Source: Nocardiopsis flavescens
GTDB taxonomy: Bacteria > Actinomycetota > Actinomycetes > Streptosporangiales > Streptosporangiaceae
Direction of reading: 5' to 3'
DNA length: 64,000 nt
Assembly: GCF_900141985.1 (NCBI RefSeq)
Contig: NZ_FQZK01000003.1
Coordinates: 372,001 to 436,000, forward strand
The notes beneath the pieces were generated by a model that saw only the letters and a list, made by a program, of their open reading frames with translations, had not been told where the DNA came from and did not search any database. A program made the translations under genes and the position numbers. Below, piece after piece: positions 17,700-26,232 of this stretch. Numbering within the stretch: the stretch's first letter is position 1; the number at the start of each line of letters is the position of its first letter.

Positions 17700-18605
17700 C
17701 TACCGCAGGATGGCGACCGGGCCGCGGGCGCCGTGCAGCACCGAGTGGCTGACCGAGCCGAGCAGCAGCCCCCGGAACCCGCCGCGGCCCCGCGAGCCGA
17801 CCACGATGAGGTCGGCGGGGGTGGCCTCCTCCAGCAGGGCGACCACGGGGTGGGCGCGCACCACCCGGGTGCCCACGCCGACCTCCGGGTGGCGCAGCCG
17901 GGCTCCGGCCAGCTCCTCGGTCAGGGACTGGCGGGCCGCCTCGGCGGCGGTGGTGTCGTCGAACAGCTCCGGCGGGATCGGTCCGGTGGCGGCGGCGAAC
18001 GCCACCAGCGGCTGCCAGGCGCTCACCGCGATCAGCTCGGTGTCGGCGAACGCGGCCTGGGCGAACGCGAAGTCCACGGCGCGGCGGCTGGGCTCGGACC
18101 CGTCGATGCCGACGATGACACGGCCGCGGACCCCGTGCGCGGAGGCGTGCTCGTGCGGGAGGACCACCACCGGCACCGGGGAGCGGGCCGCCAGCTCGAT
18201 GCCGACGGAGCCGACGAACGCGGCGACGATCCCCCGCAGTCCGCGCGAGCCCACGACCACGGCCACCGCCCCCTCTCCGGAGGCCTCGGCGAGCAGCGCG
18301 TCCACCGGGCGGGCGTAGGACAGCCGGGTCAGCACCCGCAGTTCGGGGAAGAGCCGCGACACCCAGTCGGCGGCGTAGGACAGCAGGCGCTCGGCGCCGC
18401 CGGTGTCCGCCTCGTCCGGCGGGACGTCGATGCGGGTGTGCGCACCGAACACCCCGACGGAGGTCAGGGCTCCGGCGGCGGCCACGATCCGCACGCCGAG
18501 CCCGCGCAGGACCGCCTGCTGGGCCGCCCACTCCAGCGCGTGGCGGCTGGAGTCGGTACCGTCGACCCCCACGATCACCCACCGTGTCGTGGTCGGATCG
18601 TCCAT
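17700..18605 (-). CDS. Tandem-domain universal stress protein
   Basis: This 301-residue UspA-family protein has two Usp domains (about 8-145 and 155-301). Each ends with the ATP-binding motif G-2x-G-9x-G-S: GSRGLRGIVAAFVGS in the first and GSRGRGGFRGLLLGS in the second, so both domains should bind ATP. Tandem Usps of this type in actinobacteria often belong to hypoxia or dormancy regulons. The ATG at 18605 has AGGAGT eight bases upstream. The nearby GTG at 18614 overlaps that Shine-Dalgarno and is less likely. A GGGG-N8-CCCC dyad lies about 150 bases upstream. Confidence 0.93.
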   Translation of the reverse strand: MDDPTTTRWVIVGVDGTDSSRHALEWAAQQAVLRGLGVRIVAAAGALTSVGVFGAHTRIDVPPDEADTGGAERLLSYAADWVSRLFPELRVLTRLSYARPVDALLAEASGEGAVAVVVGSRGLRGIVAAFVGSVGIELAARSPVPVVVLPHEHASAHGVRGRVIVGIDGSEPSRRAVDFAFAQAAFADTELIAVSAWQPLVAFAAATGPIPPELFDDTTAAEAARQSLTEELAGARLRHPEVGVGTRVVRAHPVVALLEEATPADLIVVGSRGRGGFRGLLLGSVSHSVLHGARGPVAILR

Positions 18606-18756
18606 CGTGCGCACTCCTTCGTCGGCCGGGTCGCCCGTACGTACCCGTTCTCCTCCGTTCTCTGCATGATGCCGCGCCCGGGCACGCGCGCGGATAACGG
18701 TGACGCCGCGAGTTGGCCGACGCGGGGTCTCGCCGAAGGGTGACCACGTGCCTACC

Positions 18757-18772
18757 GGGGCATAAGGTCCCC
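18757..18772. promoter_or_regulatory. GGGG-N8-CCCC dyad between the stress gene and a membrane-protein gene
   Basis: GGGGCATAAGGTCCCC loosely resembles DosR/DevR-type boxes found at stress-protein genes (GGGAC-N-GTCCC). It also contains TAAGGT, which could be a -10 for the rightward gene. The symmetry is imperfect at the centre. Confidence 0.3.
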
Positions 18773-18856
18773 TGACGAACCGGTGTGACCGGGAGCGCCT
18801 GGAAATCCTCCGTCCGAGAGACGTCGAGGGGGATCCAGGTGAGAACGGAGGGTCCG

Positions 18857-19570
18857 ATGTCGTACTCGGGACATTGGCACTGGGACTACAGGGACGGCCG
18901 GGTCGCCGCCGTGGCCGCCGCGATCGTGTACAGCATGTGGACGCTGGAGGTCCTCATGCCCGGCGGGGCCGCCGGGCAGGGGGCGCTGGCCGATCCGGAC
19001 GCGGTGTTCGGCCGCTTCCTGGACAGCGCGCACCGCACCGGGTCGATCCTGGTGGTGCTGGCGGCGGTGCTGGGACTGACGCTGGGGGCCCGCCGGACCG
19101 GCCGCCTGCTCACCGTGTCGTGGTGGTCGATGGCCGTGTTCGGCGCGGCGTCGTTCGTCGCCTCGCTGCTCCCGGGCCGGTGCGTGGTCTCCACGGACGT
19201 GGCGTGCGCGTCGGAGGCGCTGGGCGAGGGCGTGGGCGGGGCCACCGCCGCCCAGCCGGTCATCGCGACCGTCACGATCGTGGCCGCGCTGCTCGGCGCG
19301 GTGACCCTGGCCCTGGACCGCCGCGGCGCGGCCGACCCGGCCTGGGTGTGGGTCGCGGCGCTGGCGGCCCTCCAGGCGCTGGCCGCCGTCGCGGTGCTGG
19401 TGCTCGCCGTGCTCGTGTCCGGCGGCGACGGCGACCCGGGCGTCGCCCTGGGCTTCCTGGAGCGGGCGCACCTGGTCACCGTCGCCCTGTGGCTGCTGGC
19501 CGCGGGGGTCCTGCCCGGCCCCTGGAAGCGGTCCCGCGCCGCGCGCCCCCCGGTCGCGGTCGGCCGGTGA
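18857..19570 (+). CDS. Polytopic membrane protein, DUF998-like
   Basis: The 237-residue protein has about six hydrophobic segments and a short polar N terminus. The layout LDSAHRTGSILVVLAAVLGL followed by FVASLLPGRCVVSTDVACASEALGEG resembles DUF998 membrane proteins, which carry a histidine on one helix and a conserved acidic/cysteine loop. The match is from memory and partial. The ATG follows GGAGG closely. A longer frame starting at 18785 lacks coding character upstream. The function is unknown. Confidence 0.7.
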   Translation: MSYSGHWHWDYRDGRVAAVAAAIVYSMWTLEVLMPGGAAGQGALADPDAVFGRFLDSAHRTGSILVVLAAVLGLTLGARRTGRLLTVSWWSMAVFGAASFVASLLPGRCVVSTDVACASEALGEGVGGATAAQPVIATVTIVAALLGAVTLALDRRGAADPAWVWVAALAALQALAAVAVLVLAVLVSGGDGDPGVALGFLERAHLVTVALWLLAAGVLPGPWKRSRAARPPVAVGR

Positions 19571-19571
19571 C

Positions 19572-19590
19572 GCCCCCGGTGGTCGGGGGC
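19572..19590 (+). terminator. Short hairpin after the DUF998-like gene
   Basis: A 7-bp stem (19572-19578 with 19584-19590) with a 5-base loop starts right after the stop codon. Confidence 0.45.
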
Positions 19591-19670
19591 CGCCGTTTCC
19601 CGGTGGGACGTCACGCGGACATCCCCGAACCCACCGCGCTCAACACCATCAAGGAGGTCGAGAACCTGCG

Positions 19671-20021
19671 AACCGGGTCGAACACCACTACGACGCATGG
19701 TGCGAGCGGGACGGCCGCTCCTGGTCCATCGACGTACCGGACCTGCGCATCCACACCTACGCGCACATCCTGGGCGAAGCCGAGGTGATGGCCGGGGACG
19801 CGATCTCGGGGGTTCTCGACGTCCCCCTGGAAGACGTGCGTGTCTCCCTCCACGTGCAGGGAGCGGACGACACGGTGTCCCGGGCCCGAGAGGCCCTGGC
19901 GGGCGCCATCGGCGCCCTGGTCGAGATCGGTGCCGGCCGGCGCGACATCGCCCTGCTGCTCGGCATCTCCCACCAGAGGGTCTCCCAGATCTCCGCGGAG
20001 CGGTCGCGGGCCGCGGTGTGA
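19671..20021 (+). CDS. HicB-like antitoxin frame without a normal start codon
   Basis: The open frame has a HicB-like partial RNase H fold: YDAWCERDGRSWSIDVPDL, then THAH-like and LGEAEVMAGDAISGVLDVP. An amphipathic helix and a terminal helix-turn-helix, DIALLLGISHQRVSQISAE, follow. Actinobacterial HicB-like proteins often end in such a SHQRV motif. A perfect AAGGAGG lies at 19651-19657, but no ATG, GTG, TTG or CTG follows it in this frame until GTG 19785. Starting there would remove the first beta strands and leave 78 residues. A frameshift, a sequencing error or an unusual start is possible. No HicA toxin gene is adjacent. Confidence 0.5.
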   Translation, partial: NRVEHHYDAWCERDGRSWSIDVPDLRIHTYAHILGEAEVMAGDAISGVLDVPLEDVRVSLHVQGADDTVSRAREALAGAIGALVEIGAGRRDIALLLGISHQRVSQISAERSRAAV

Positions 20022-20044
20022 CGCACCGCGGCCCGCGGGCGCGG

Positions 20045-22192
20045 TCAGCCGGTGGTCCCCTCGGCGGCCAGTGCCTGCGGCAGCGGGCGGGCGTGGACGA
20101 CGTGGAGGGTGCTCACGGCGCGGGTGAGGACGACGTAGAGGCGGTTGAGCCCGCGCTCCTCCGCCTCCGCGATGGCGGCGGGCTCGGCGACCACGACCGC
20201 GTCGAACTCCAGGCCCTTGGCCAGGCCCGCCGGAACGGCGACCAGGCGGGCGGCGTCCAGGCCGGTGTCGTCGTCCAGGACGGGGACCTCCAGCCCCCGA
20301 GCGGCCAGCTCCGCCAGCAGGGCGGGCAGGTCGGCGTCGGCGGCGATCAGCCCGACCGACCCCTCGCCCTCCAGGGCGGTGCGGCAGGCCCGGGCCACGC
20401 CCTCGGCCAGGCCCTCGGCCGCCGGGGTGACGCACAGTGAGCCCGCGGCGCGGCGGACCGCGACGGGAGCGCCCAGGCCCCGGGCGATGCTCGGCAGCAG
20501 CCGCGCGGCGAAGTCGATGATCTGGGCGGGCACCCGGTACCCCCGGTCCAGGACGCTCAGGTGCCCGGTGGGCTTGCCCAGGTGCTCCAGCAGCGTCGAC
20601 CAGGTGCGGGCCGCGGACGGGCTGGTGCCCTGCGCGATGTCGCCCAGGACGGTGAGCGATCCCGACTCGCAGCGGCGGCCGATGGCCCGGCACTGCATGG
20701 GGCTGAGGTCCTGGGCCTCGTCCACCACGATGTGCCCCAGCCCGCCGGGCCGTTCGACGAGCGCCCGGGCCTCGTCGATCAGGGCCAGGTCCTCCGCCGA
20801 CCAGCGGGCCGACTTGGGGCCCCGGGGCCGGCCCGGCAGCAGGACCGCCTCCTGCTCCCGCGCGGTGAGGATCCCGTCGGCGGCCCGGGCCAGCCGCCCG
20901 GGGTCGGTGAGCAGCCCCAGCACCAGGGACAGCGGTTCCACCTTGGGCCACAGGGCGGTCACCGCCGCGCGCACCGCCGGGTCGCGGCGGACCTGGGCGT
21001 GGGTGCGGTCGTCGCAGACCTCCCCCTCGGACTCCATGAGGGTGAGCACCGTGTGGGCGATGCGGTGGGAGAGCAGCTCGCGGCCCGAGCCGTAGGCGAC
21101 GCCGCGCCCGGCCAGCTCCTCCAGCAGGGGGCGCAGGTCCTCCGGGTAGAGCCGCCAGCGGCGCGAGCCGCGGCGGACCACCAGTGCCTCCACGGGTTCG
21201 CGCAGGTGGGACCAGAGGTCGCGGCGGAGCACCTCGGCCATGCGGGCGTCGCCCTTGGTGCGGGCGGCGAAGGGCTCCTCCGTGCGGCGGACCCACCCGC
21301 CGGCGGCCCGGAAGCGCTCGGGCAGGTCCCGGGTGAGCAGCTCCGCGACGGTGGCCTGGCCCACGTCGACCTCGCCCAGGGCGGGCAGCACGTCGCGGAT
21401 GTAGGAGAGGAACGACCGGTTGGGGCCGATGATCGCCACCCCCGACCGGGACAGGCGCTCGCGCTCGGTGTACAGCAGGAACGCGATGCGGTGCAGCCCC
21501 ACCGCGGTCTTGCCGGTGCCCGGCGCCCCCTGGACGCACAGGGTGGTGGCCAGCGGGGCGCGGACCAGGTCGTCCTGCTCGGGCTGGATGGTGGCGACGA
21601 TGTCGCGCATCGGCCCGGTGCGGGGCCGCTCGATCTCGGCCGCCAGCAGTGCGCCGGGGCGCTCGTCGGGCGCGGGGGCGCCGACGAGGTGCTCGTCCTC
21701 GAACGCGGTGAGGACCACCTCGGGGTCCTCGTGCGGCCCGCGGCCGACGGTGGTGAACCCGTAGCGCCGGCGCACCCGGACCAGCATCCGGTCGGCGGGC
21801 GAGGCCCGGTAGTAGGCGACGCTGACGGGCGCGCGCCAGTCCAGGACCATGGGGCGGCCCCGCGGGTCGTGGACGTGGCGGCGGCCGATGTGGACCCGGT
21901 CGGGTCCGCGGCCGGCGTCCTCGTCGAGGAAGACGGTGCCGGGCTCGAAGTCGAGGCGGCCGAAGAACAGCGGCGCGCCGGGCATGTCGGCGAGCGCGGC
22001 CAGGCGGCGCCTGCGCCCGCGGGTCAGCGCGGCGTTGGTGACCTTGTCGGTGACGACGTCGCCGAGCATCAGGTCGGTGCCCTCGACCTCCTGGCGCATC
22101 GCCCGCAGTGCGGCGCGGGCCCGGGCCAGGGAGTCGCGTTCGGCGGCGAGCTCGGGGTCGAGGGGTGCGGTGGCGGGATCGGTCGTGGTCAT
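20045..22192 (-). CDS. helD: HelD-like RNA polymerase-associated helicase
   Basis: The 715-residue superfamily 1 ATPase has an N-terminal coiled-coil region (1-60) and Walker A GAPGTGKTAVGLHR near residue 204. Motif II is VVDEAQDLSPMQ, motif IV-V includes LDRGYRVPAQI, and the C-terminal motif reads KGLEFDAVVVAEP followed by NRLYVVLTRAVS. Insertion between helicase motifs and the overall size match actinobacterial class II HelD, which removes stalled RNA polymerase. In some actinomycetes the homologue HelR gives rifamycin tolerance. I chose ATG 22192. A longer frame to 22300 looks noncoding. Confidence 0.88.
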   Translation of the reverse strand: MTTTDPATAPLDPELAAERDSLARARAALRAMRQEVEGTDLMLGDVVTDKVTNAALTRGRRRRLAALADMPGAPLFFGRLDFEPGTVFLDEDAGRGPDRVHIGRRHVHDPRGRPMVLDWRAPVSVAYYRASPADRMLVRVRRRYGFTTVGRGPHEDPEVVLTAFEDEHLVGAPAPDERPGALLAAEIERPRTGPMRDIVATIQPEQDDLVRAPLATTLCVQGAPGTGKTAVGLHRIAFLLYTERERLSRSGVAIIGPNRSFLSYIRDVLPALGEVDVGQATVAELLTRDLPERFRAAGGWVRRTEEPFAARTKGDARMAEVLRRDLWSHLREPVEALVVRRGSRRWRLYPEDLRPLLEELAGRGVAYGSGRELLSHRIAHTVLTLMESEGEVCDDRTHAQVRRDPAVRAAVTALWPKVEPLSLVLGLLTDPGRLARAADGILTAREQEAVLLPGRPRGPKSARWSAEDLALIDEARALVERPGGLGHIVVDEAQDLSPMQCRAIGRRCESGSLTVLGDIAQGTSPSAARTWSTLLEHLGKPTGHLSVLDRGYRVPAQIIDFAARLLPSIARGLGAPVAVRRAAGSLCVTPAAEGLAEGVARACRTALEGEGSVGLIAADADLPALLAELAARGLEVPVLDDDTGLDAARLVAVPAGLAKGLEFDAVVVAEPAAIAEAEERGLNRLYVVLTRAVSTLHVVHARPLPQALAAEGTTG

Positions 22193-22341
22193 GCGGACCT
22201 CGGGTGGATCGACGGGACACGGCACGGCGTCGCGCGTGCGCGGGTCCCGCCCCGGTCGCCCGCGTGGGGCCCGGTTCGTTCCGATCCTCGTGAAGCGCAC
22301 GGCGTCCCCAGTCCGGGGTGGGCCGTGGAGAGAGAAGGACC

Positions 22342-22347
22342 AGCCTA
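22342..22347 (-). promoter_or_regulatory. Possible -10 for helD
   Basis: TAGGCT on the minus strand would give a leader of about 140 bases. I looked for a rifamycin-associated element in this leader and saw none. Confidence 0.3.
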
Positions 22348-22372
22348 CCCGTGCCGGCCGGTCCGCCGCCCG

Positions 22373-23317
22373 TCAGGTCTTGCGCAGGCGCACCCGGCTG
22401 ACCCGGTGGTCGTCGCCCTTGAAGAGGACGAGGGTGGCCCGGCCCCGGGTGGGCCGGATGTTCTCGACGAGGTTGACCTCGTTGATGGTCCGCCAGGTGT
22501 TGGCCGCGAACCCCAGGGCCTCCTCCTCCTTGAGGGTGGTGGCCATGTGGTGGAAGTAGGAGCGCGGGTCGGAGAACGCGGTCCGGCGCAGCTCCCGGAA
22601 GCGGTCCAGGTACCAGCCGCGGATGTTGTCCACCTTGGCGTCGACGTAGATGGAGAAGTCGAAGAAGTCGGACACCGCGAGCCGCCCGGCGTGGGCCGGC
22701 TGGAGCACGTTGATGCCCTCGACGATGAGGATGTCGGGCCGGTGCACGGTCTGCCGCTCGCCGGGGACGGTGTCGTAGTTCAGGTGCGAGTAGACGGGGA
22801 TGTCGATGCGGTCGGCCCCGGCCTTCATCTCGGAGACGAACCGGACCAGGGCGCGCCGGTCGTAGCTCTCCGGGAAGCCCTTGCGGCGCATGAGGCCGCG
22901 CGCTTCGAGCACCGCGTTGGGGTGGAGGAAGTTGTCGGTGCTGACCAGTTCCACGTCGGGGTGGTTGGGCCACTGGGCCAGCAGGGAGCGGAGCAGGCGC
23001 GCGGTGGTGGACTTGCCCACCGCGACGCTGCCGGCGACGCCGATGATGAACGGCGAGGGCCGGTCGGCCTCGCCGAGGAACCCCCGGACGGCGGCATGCC
23101 GCTGCTGGGTGGCGCCGACGTACAGGTTGAGCAGCCGGGACAGGGGCAGGTAGACGTCCCGCACGTCGTCGAGGGACGTCGGGTCGGTGGTACCGCGCAG
23201 CCGGGAGAGCTCGGCCTCGGTCAGGGAGAGCGGGGTGGAGGCCCGCAGGGCCGCCCAGGCCTCCCGGTCCAGTTCCACGTACGGCGTGGAGACGCCGTTC
23301 TTCGTCGCGTGAGACAC
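22373..23317 (-). CDS. coaA: Type I pantothenate kinase
   Basis: CoaA phosphorylates pantothenate, the committed step to coenzyme A. The 314 residues are the usual length. Walker A is [17 protein letters not shown] near residue 94, followed by [21 protein letters not shown] and the pantothenate-binding [12 protein letters not shown] region, and the protein ends with the family-typical [16 protein letters not shown]. The GTG at 23317 has no clear Shine-Dalgarno. TAGGGT lies eight bases upstream, so a leaderless message is likely. Confidence 0.95.
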   Translation of the reverse strand: MSHATKNGVSTPYVELDREAWAALRASTPLSLTEAELSRLRGTTDPTSLDDVRDVYLPLSRLLNLYVGATQQRHAAVRGFLGEADRPSPFIIGVAGSVAVGKSTTARLLRSLLAQWPNHPDVELVSTDNFLHPNAVLEARGLMRRKGFPESYDRRALVRFVSEMKAGADRIDIPVYSHLNYDTVPGERQTVHRPDILIVEGINVLQPAHAGRLAVSDFFDFSIYVDAKVDNIRGWYLDRFRELRRTAFSDPRSYFHHMATTLKEEEALGFAANTWRTINEVNLVENIRPTRGRATLVLFKGDDHRVSRVRLRKT

Positions 23318-23325
23318 GAATGACC

Positions 23326-23331
23326 ACCCTA
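23326..23331 (-). promoter_or_regulatory. -10 element of coaA, leaderless type
   Basis: TAGGGT on the minus strand, eight bases from the coaA GTG. Confidence 0.4.
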
Positions 23332-23638
23332 GACGAGGGCCTCGACCGGACCGGGCGGCCGGTCCCGGGTAAGCCCGGAACGGGTTCGGAACGTGGTGGA
23401 CACCACACGTTCACCCGGGCGCCCGCCCGCCTCCTCCCCGCGGTCGCCGGCGGCGCCCGCGTCCACGGGCCCTTTCCGCAGGCCTACCCTTTGCGGGGCG
23501 CGGGGGAACACGCGGGGGCGGGCTCCGGCCCGGGCGCCCCCCGCAGAATTTTTTCGGCCGGGCGCGGCGGGGCGGAATCGGCCCCCACTCGCGGACCCCG
23601 CACGTCCCCCACCTGCGCGGTCTACCCGTGGTACACCA
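23332..23638. other. Upstream half of the coaA-glmS intergenic region
   Basis: The divergent spacer of coaA and glmS is GC-rich in its first 300 bases, with no coding frame or RNA that I can support. A short AATTTTTT tract occurs at 23547-23554. Confidence 0.5.
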
Positions 23639-23654
23639 AATGGTCTATACCGTT
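23639..23654 (+). promoter_or_regulatory. DasR-like (dre) operator candidate upstream of glmS
   Basis: AATGGTCTATACCGTT matches 12 of 16 positions of the DasR consensus and is centred about 80 bases before the glmS start. A weaker related half-site, ATTGGTATCA, occurs at 23671-23680. The DNA here is conspicuously less GC-rich than its surroundings. Glucosamine-6-phosphate, the product of GlmS, is the DasR effector in Streptomyces. Confidence 0.5.
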
Positions 23655-23715
23655 ACCTGCGAAAACGACTATTGGTATCAAGTGGTGGTTGGTCGATTCA
23701 GCGTCCTTTTTGGCC

Positions 23716-23721
23716 TACGCT
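23716..23721 (+). promoter_or_regulatory. -10 element of glmS, leaderless type
   Basis: TACGCT is followed by seven bases and the ATG of glmS. No Shine-Dalgarno-like purine stretch lies between them. Confidence 0.55.
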
Positions 23722-23728
23722 GGCGGCC

Positions 23729-25582
23729 ATGTGCGGAATCGTTGGCTACGTCGGGCCGCAATCGGCGCTCCAGGTCGTCGTGGACGGCCTCGCGAGGTTG
23801 GAGTACCGCGGATATGACTCCGCGGGTGTCGCAGTGCTGGGCGAGGGCGCCCTGCACACCGAGAAGCGGGCGGGAAAGCTCGCGAACCTGCGGGGGGCGC
23901 TGGAGGAGCGCCCGATCAGCGGTGAGGGCGCGGGCATCGGCCACACCCGGTGGGCCACCCACGGAGCCCCCAACGACGTCAACGCCCACCCCCACGTCGA
24001 CAACGACAACCGGGTGGCGATCGTCCACAACGGCATCATCGAGAACTTCGCGGCCCTGCGGCTGGAGCTGGAGGACCAGGGCTGCAAGTTCCTCTCCGAG
24101 ACCGACACCGAGGTCGCCGTCCACCTGCTCAGCGTGGAGCTGGCGGCCCAGGCCGAGCGGGACCTCCCCGCCGCCGTGCGCGCGGTCTGCAAGCGCCTGG
24201 AGGGCGCCTTCACGCTGGTCGCCGTCTCCGTGGACGACCCCGACCTCGTGGTCGCCGCCCGCCGCAACTCGCCGCTGGTCGTCGGCCGCGGCGAGGGGGA
24301 GAACTTCCTGGCCAGCGACGTGGCCGCGTTCATCGCCCACACCCGCGAGGCGGTCGAGCTGGGCCAGGACCAGGTCGTGGAGCTGCGCCCGGACTCGGTG
24401 CGCGTCACCGACTACGACGGCAACGCCGTCGAGGTCAACGAGTACCACGTGGACTGGGACGCCTCCGCCGCCGAGAAGGGCGGCTACGACTACTTCATGC
24501 TCAAGGAGATCGTCGAGCAGCCGCGCGCGATCGCCGACACCCTGCTGGGCCGCCTGTCCGTGGGCGGGCAGCTGACCCTGGACGAGATGCGGCTGTCCGC
24601 GGCGGACCTGCGCGCCGTCGAGAAGATCGTCATCATCGCCTGCGGCACCTCGTACCACGCGGGCCTGATCGCCAAGTACGCCATCGAGCACTGGTGCCGC
24701 ATCCCGTGCGAGGTCGAGGTGGCCAGCGAGTTCCGCTACCGGGACCCGATCCTGGACCGCCAGACCCTGGTGATCGCGATCTCGCAGTCGGGCGAGAGCA
24801 TGGACACCCTGATGGCGGTCCGCTACGCCCGCGAGCAGCGCGCCAAGGTGCTGGCGATCTGCAACGTCAACGGCTCCACCATCCCGCGCGAGGCCGACGG
24901 CGTGCTGTACACGCACGCGGGCCCGGAGGTCGGGGTGGCCGCCACCAAGACCTTCATCACCCAGCTGGCCGCCTGCTACCTCATCGGCCTGTACCTGGCG
25001 CAGGTGCGCGGGCTGAAGTTCGGCGACGAGATCGACGCCGTCATCGCCCAGCTGGCCACCATGCCCGAGCAGGTGGAGAAGGTGCTGGACACGGTCGAGC
25101 CGGTGCGCGAGCTGGCCCGGTCGCTGGCGGACGCCGACACCGTCCTGTTCCTCGGCCGCCACGTGGGCTTCCCGGTGGCGATGGAGGGCGCGCTCAAGCT
25201 CAAGGAGCTGGCCTACATGCACGCCGAGGCGTTCGCGGCGGGCGAGCTCAAGCACGGGCCGATCGCGCTGATCGAGGAGGGCCTGCCGGTGGTCGTGGTG
25301 GTGCCCTCGCCGCAGGGGCGCAGCGTGCTGCACGACAAGATCGTGTCGAACATCCAGGAGGTGCGCGCCCGCGGCGCCCGCACCATCGTGATCGCGGAGG
25401 AGGGGGACGAGTCGGTGCGCCCGTACTCGGACGTCCTCATCGAGATCCCCGCCGTGCCGACCCTGCTCCAGCCGATCGTGGCGACGGTCCCGATGCAGGT
25501 GTTCGCCTGTGAGCTGGCGCTGGCCAAGGGCAACGACGTGGACCAGCCGCGCAACCTGGCCAAGAGCGTGACCGTGGAGTAG
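23729..25582 (+). CDS. glmS: Glutamine-fructose-6-phosphate aminotransferase (isomerising)
   Basis: GlmS makes glucosamine-6-phosphate from fructose-6-phosphate and glutamine, the first step to UDP-GlcNAc and the cell wall. The 617 residues comprise an N-terminal glutaminase domain with catalytic Cys2 (MCGIVGYVG) and two SIS sugar-isomerase domains. ACGTSYHAG and SQSGESMDTLMA are phosphosugar-binding loops, and the tail is DQPRNLAKSVTVE. The ATG at 23729 gives the obligatory MCG start. DasR-like operator candidates upstream suggest amino-sugar feedback. Confidence 0.97.
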   Translation: MCGIVGYVGPQSALQVVVDGLARLEYRGYDSAGVAVLGEGALHTEKRAGKLANLRGALEERPISGEGAGIGHTRWATHGAPNDVNAHPHVDNDNRVAIVHNGIIENFAALRLELEDQGCKFLSETDTEVAVHLLSVELAAQAERDLPAAVRAVCKRLEGAFTLVAVSVDDPDLVVAARRNSPLVVGRGEGENFLASDVAAFIAHTREAVELGQDQVVELRPDSVRVTDYDGNAVEVNEYHVDWDASAAEKGGYDYFMLKEIVEQPRAIADTLLGRLSVGGQLTLDEMRLSAADLRAVEKIVIIACGTSYHAGLIAKYAIEHWCRIPCEVEVASEFRYRDPILDRQTLVIAISQSGESMDTLMAVRYAREQRAKVLAICNVNGSTIPREADGVLYTHAGPEVGVAATKTFITQLAACYLIGLYLAQVRGLKFGDEIDAVIAQLATMPEQVEKVLDTVEPVRELARSLADADTVLFLGRHVGFPVAMEGALKLKELAYMHAEAFAAGELKHGPIALIEEGLPVVVVVPSPQGRSVLHDKIVSNIQEVRARGARTIVIAEEGDESVRPYSDVLIEIPAVPTLLQPIVATVPMQVFACELALAKGNDVDQPRNLAKSVTVE

Positions 25583-25726
25583 CCCCCACGGGGAGTGCTC
25601 CGGGGCGCGTCCGACACCGTCGGGCGCGCCCTCGGCGTTCTCCGGCCCCGGCCGGCGCGCGGCAGGCGCGCGCCCGTGTGGGGGGGGGAGCGAACGAAGG
25701 GTGCGGGCCCGGGACGGGCCCGAGGG

Positions 25727-26092
25727 TCAGTGGGCGGCCGTGCGCGAGCCCGCGTGGGCCGCGACCGCGGACGCGAGGTCGTCGTGCGTGGGCAGCAGGG
25801 TGCGCAGGTCCAGCACGTCCAGGATGCGTGAGAGCTGCCGGGGCGGGCAGGCGAGGGCCAGGTGGTGGCGTTCGCGAGCGGTGGTGCGCATCGCGTTGAT
25901 GAAGGCGTTGACCCCGGAGGCGTCGATGAACTCCACCGCGGAGAGGTCGACGACGACACAGCCCTGCGCGGCGGCGGCCGTGATGGCGGCGTACGCGGTC
26001 TCGGCGGTGGCGATGTCCAGCTCGCCGCCGAGCGCGACGACGGTCGCGCCGTCGCAGATGAATCTGTCACGCCCCGTGTCCAGCACGTCCAT
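25727..26092 (-). CDS. STAS-domain anti-sigma factor antagonist
   Basis: The 121-residue protein is a single STAS domain. The strand VVALGGELDIATAE leads to the phosphorylation loop VVDLSAVEFIDASGVNAFI, in which the serine of DASG is the residue phosphorylated by RsbW/SpoIIAB-type kinases. The start at 26092 has GGGGAG upstream. An alternative ATG at 26152 adds 20 residues and has TAGGCT eight bases upstream, so two starts are plausible. The neighbouring ATP-binding protein on the same strand is a potential partner. Confidence 0.85.
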   Translation of the reverse strand: MDVLDTGRDRFICDGATVVALGGELDIATAETAYAAITAAAAQGCVVVDLSAVEFIDASGVNAFINAMRTTARERHHLALACPPRQLSRILDVLDLRTLLPTHDDLASAVAAHAGSRTAAH

Positions 26093-26232
26093 GCCCCGCT
26101 CCCCGCGTCGAAGAACTTCCCCTGTCGGACGCGATCGGTCGAATACCGACATGCGTTGACAGCCTACTCTGCTCCGGGGCGCGCCAGAGTGGACCAAAGA
26201 CAGGGATGCGGGTGCGCGGTACGGGGCCGGGG

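Noticed and set aside
22193..22341. Possible rifamycin-associated element upstream of helD
   Set aside because: I searched the leader for an element like those reported upstream of rifamycin-responsive genes and found no convincing match.
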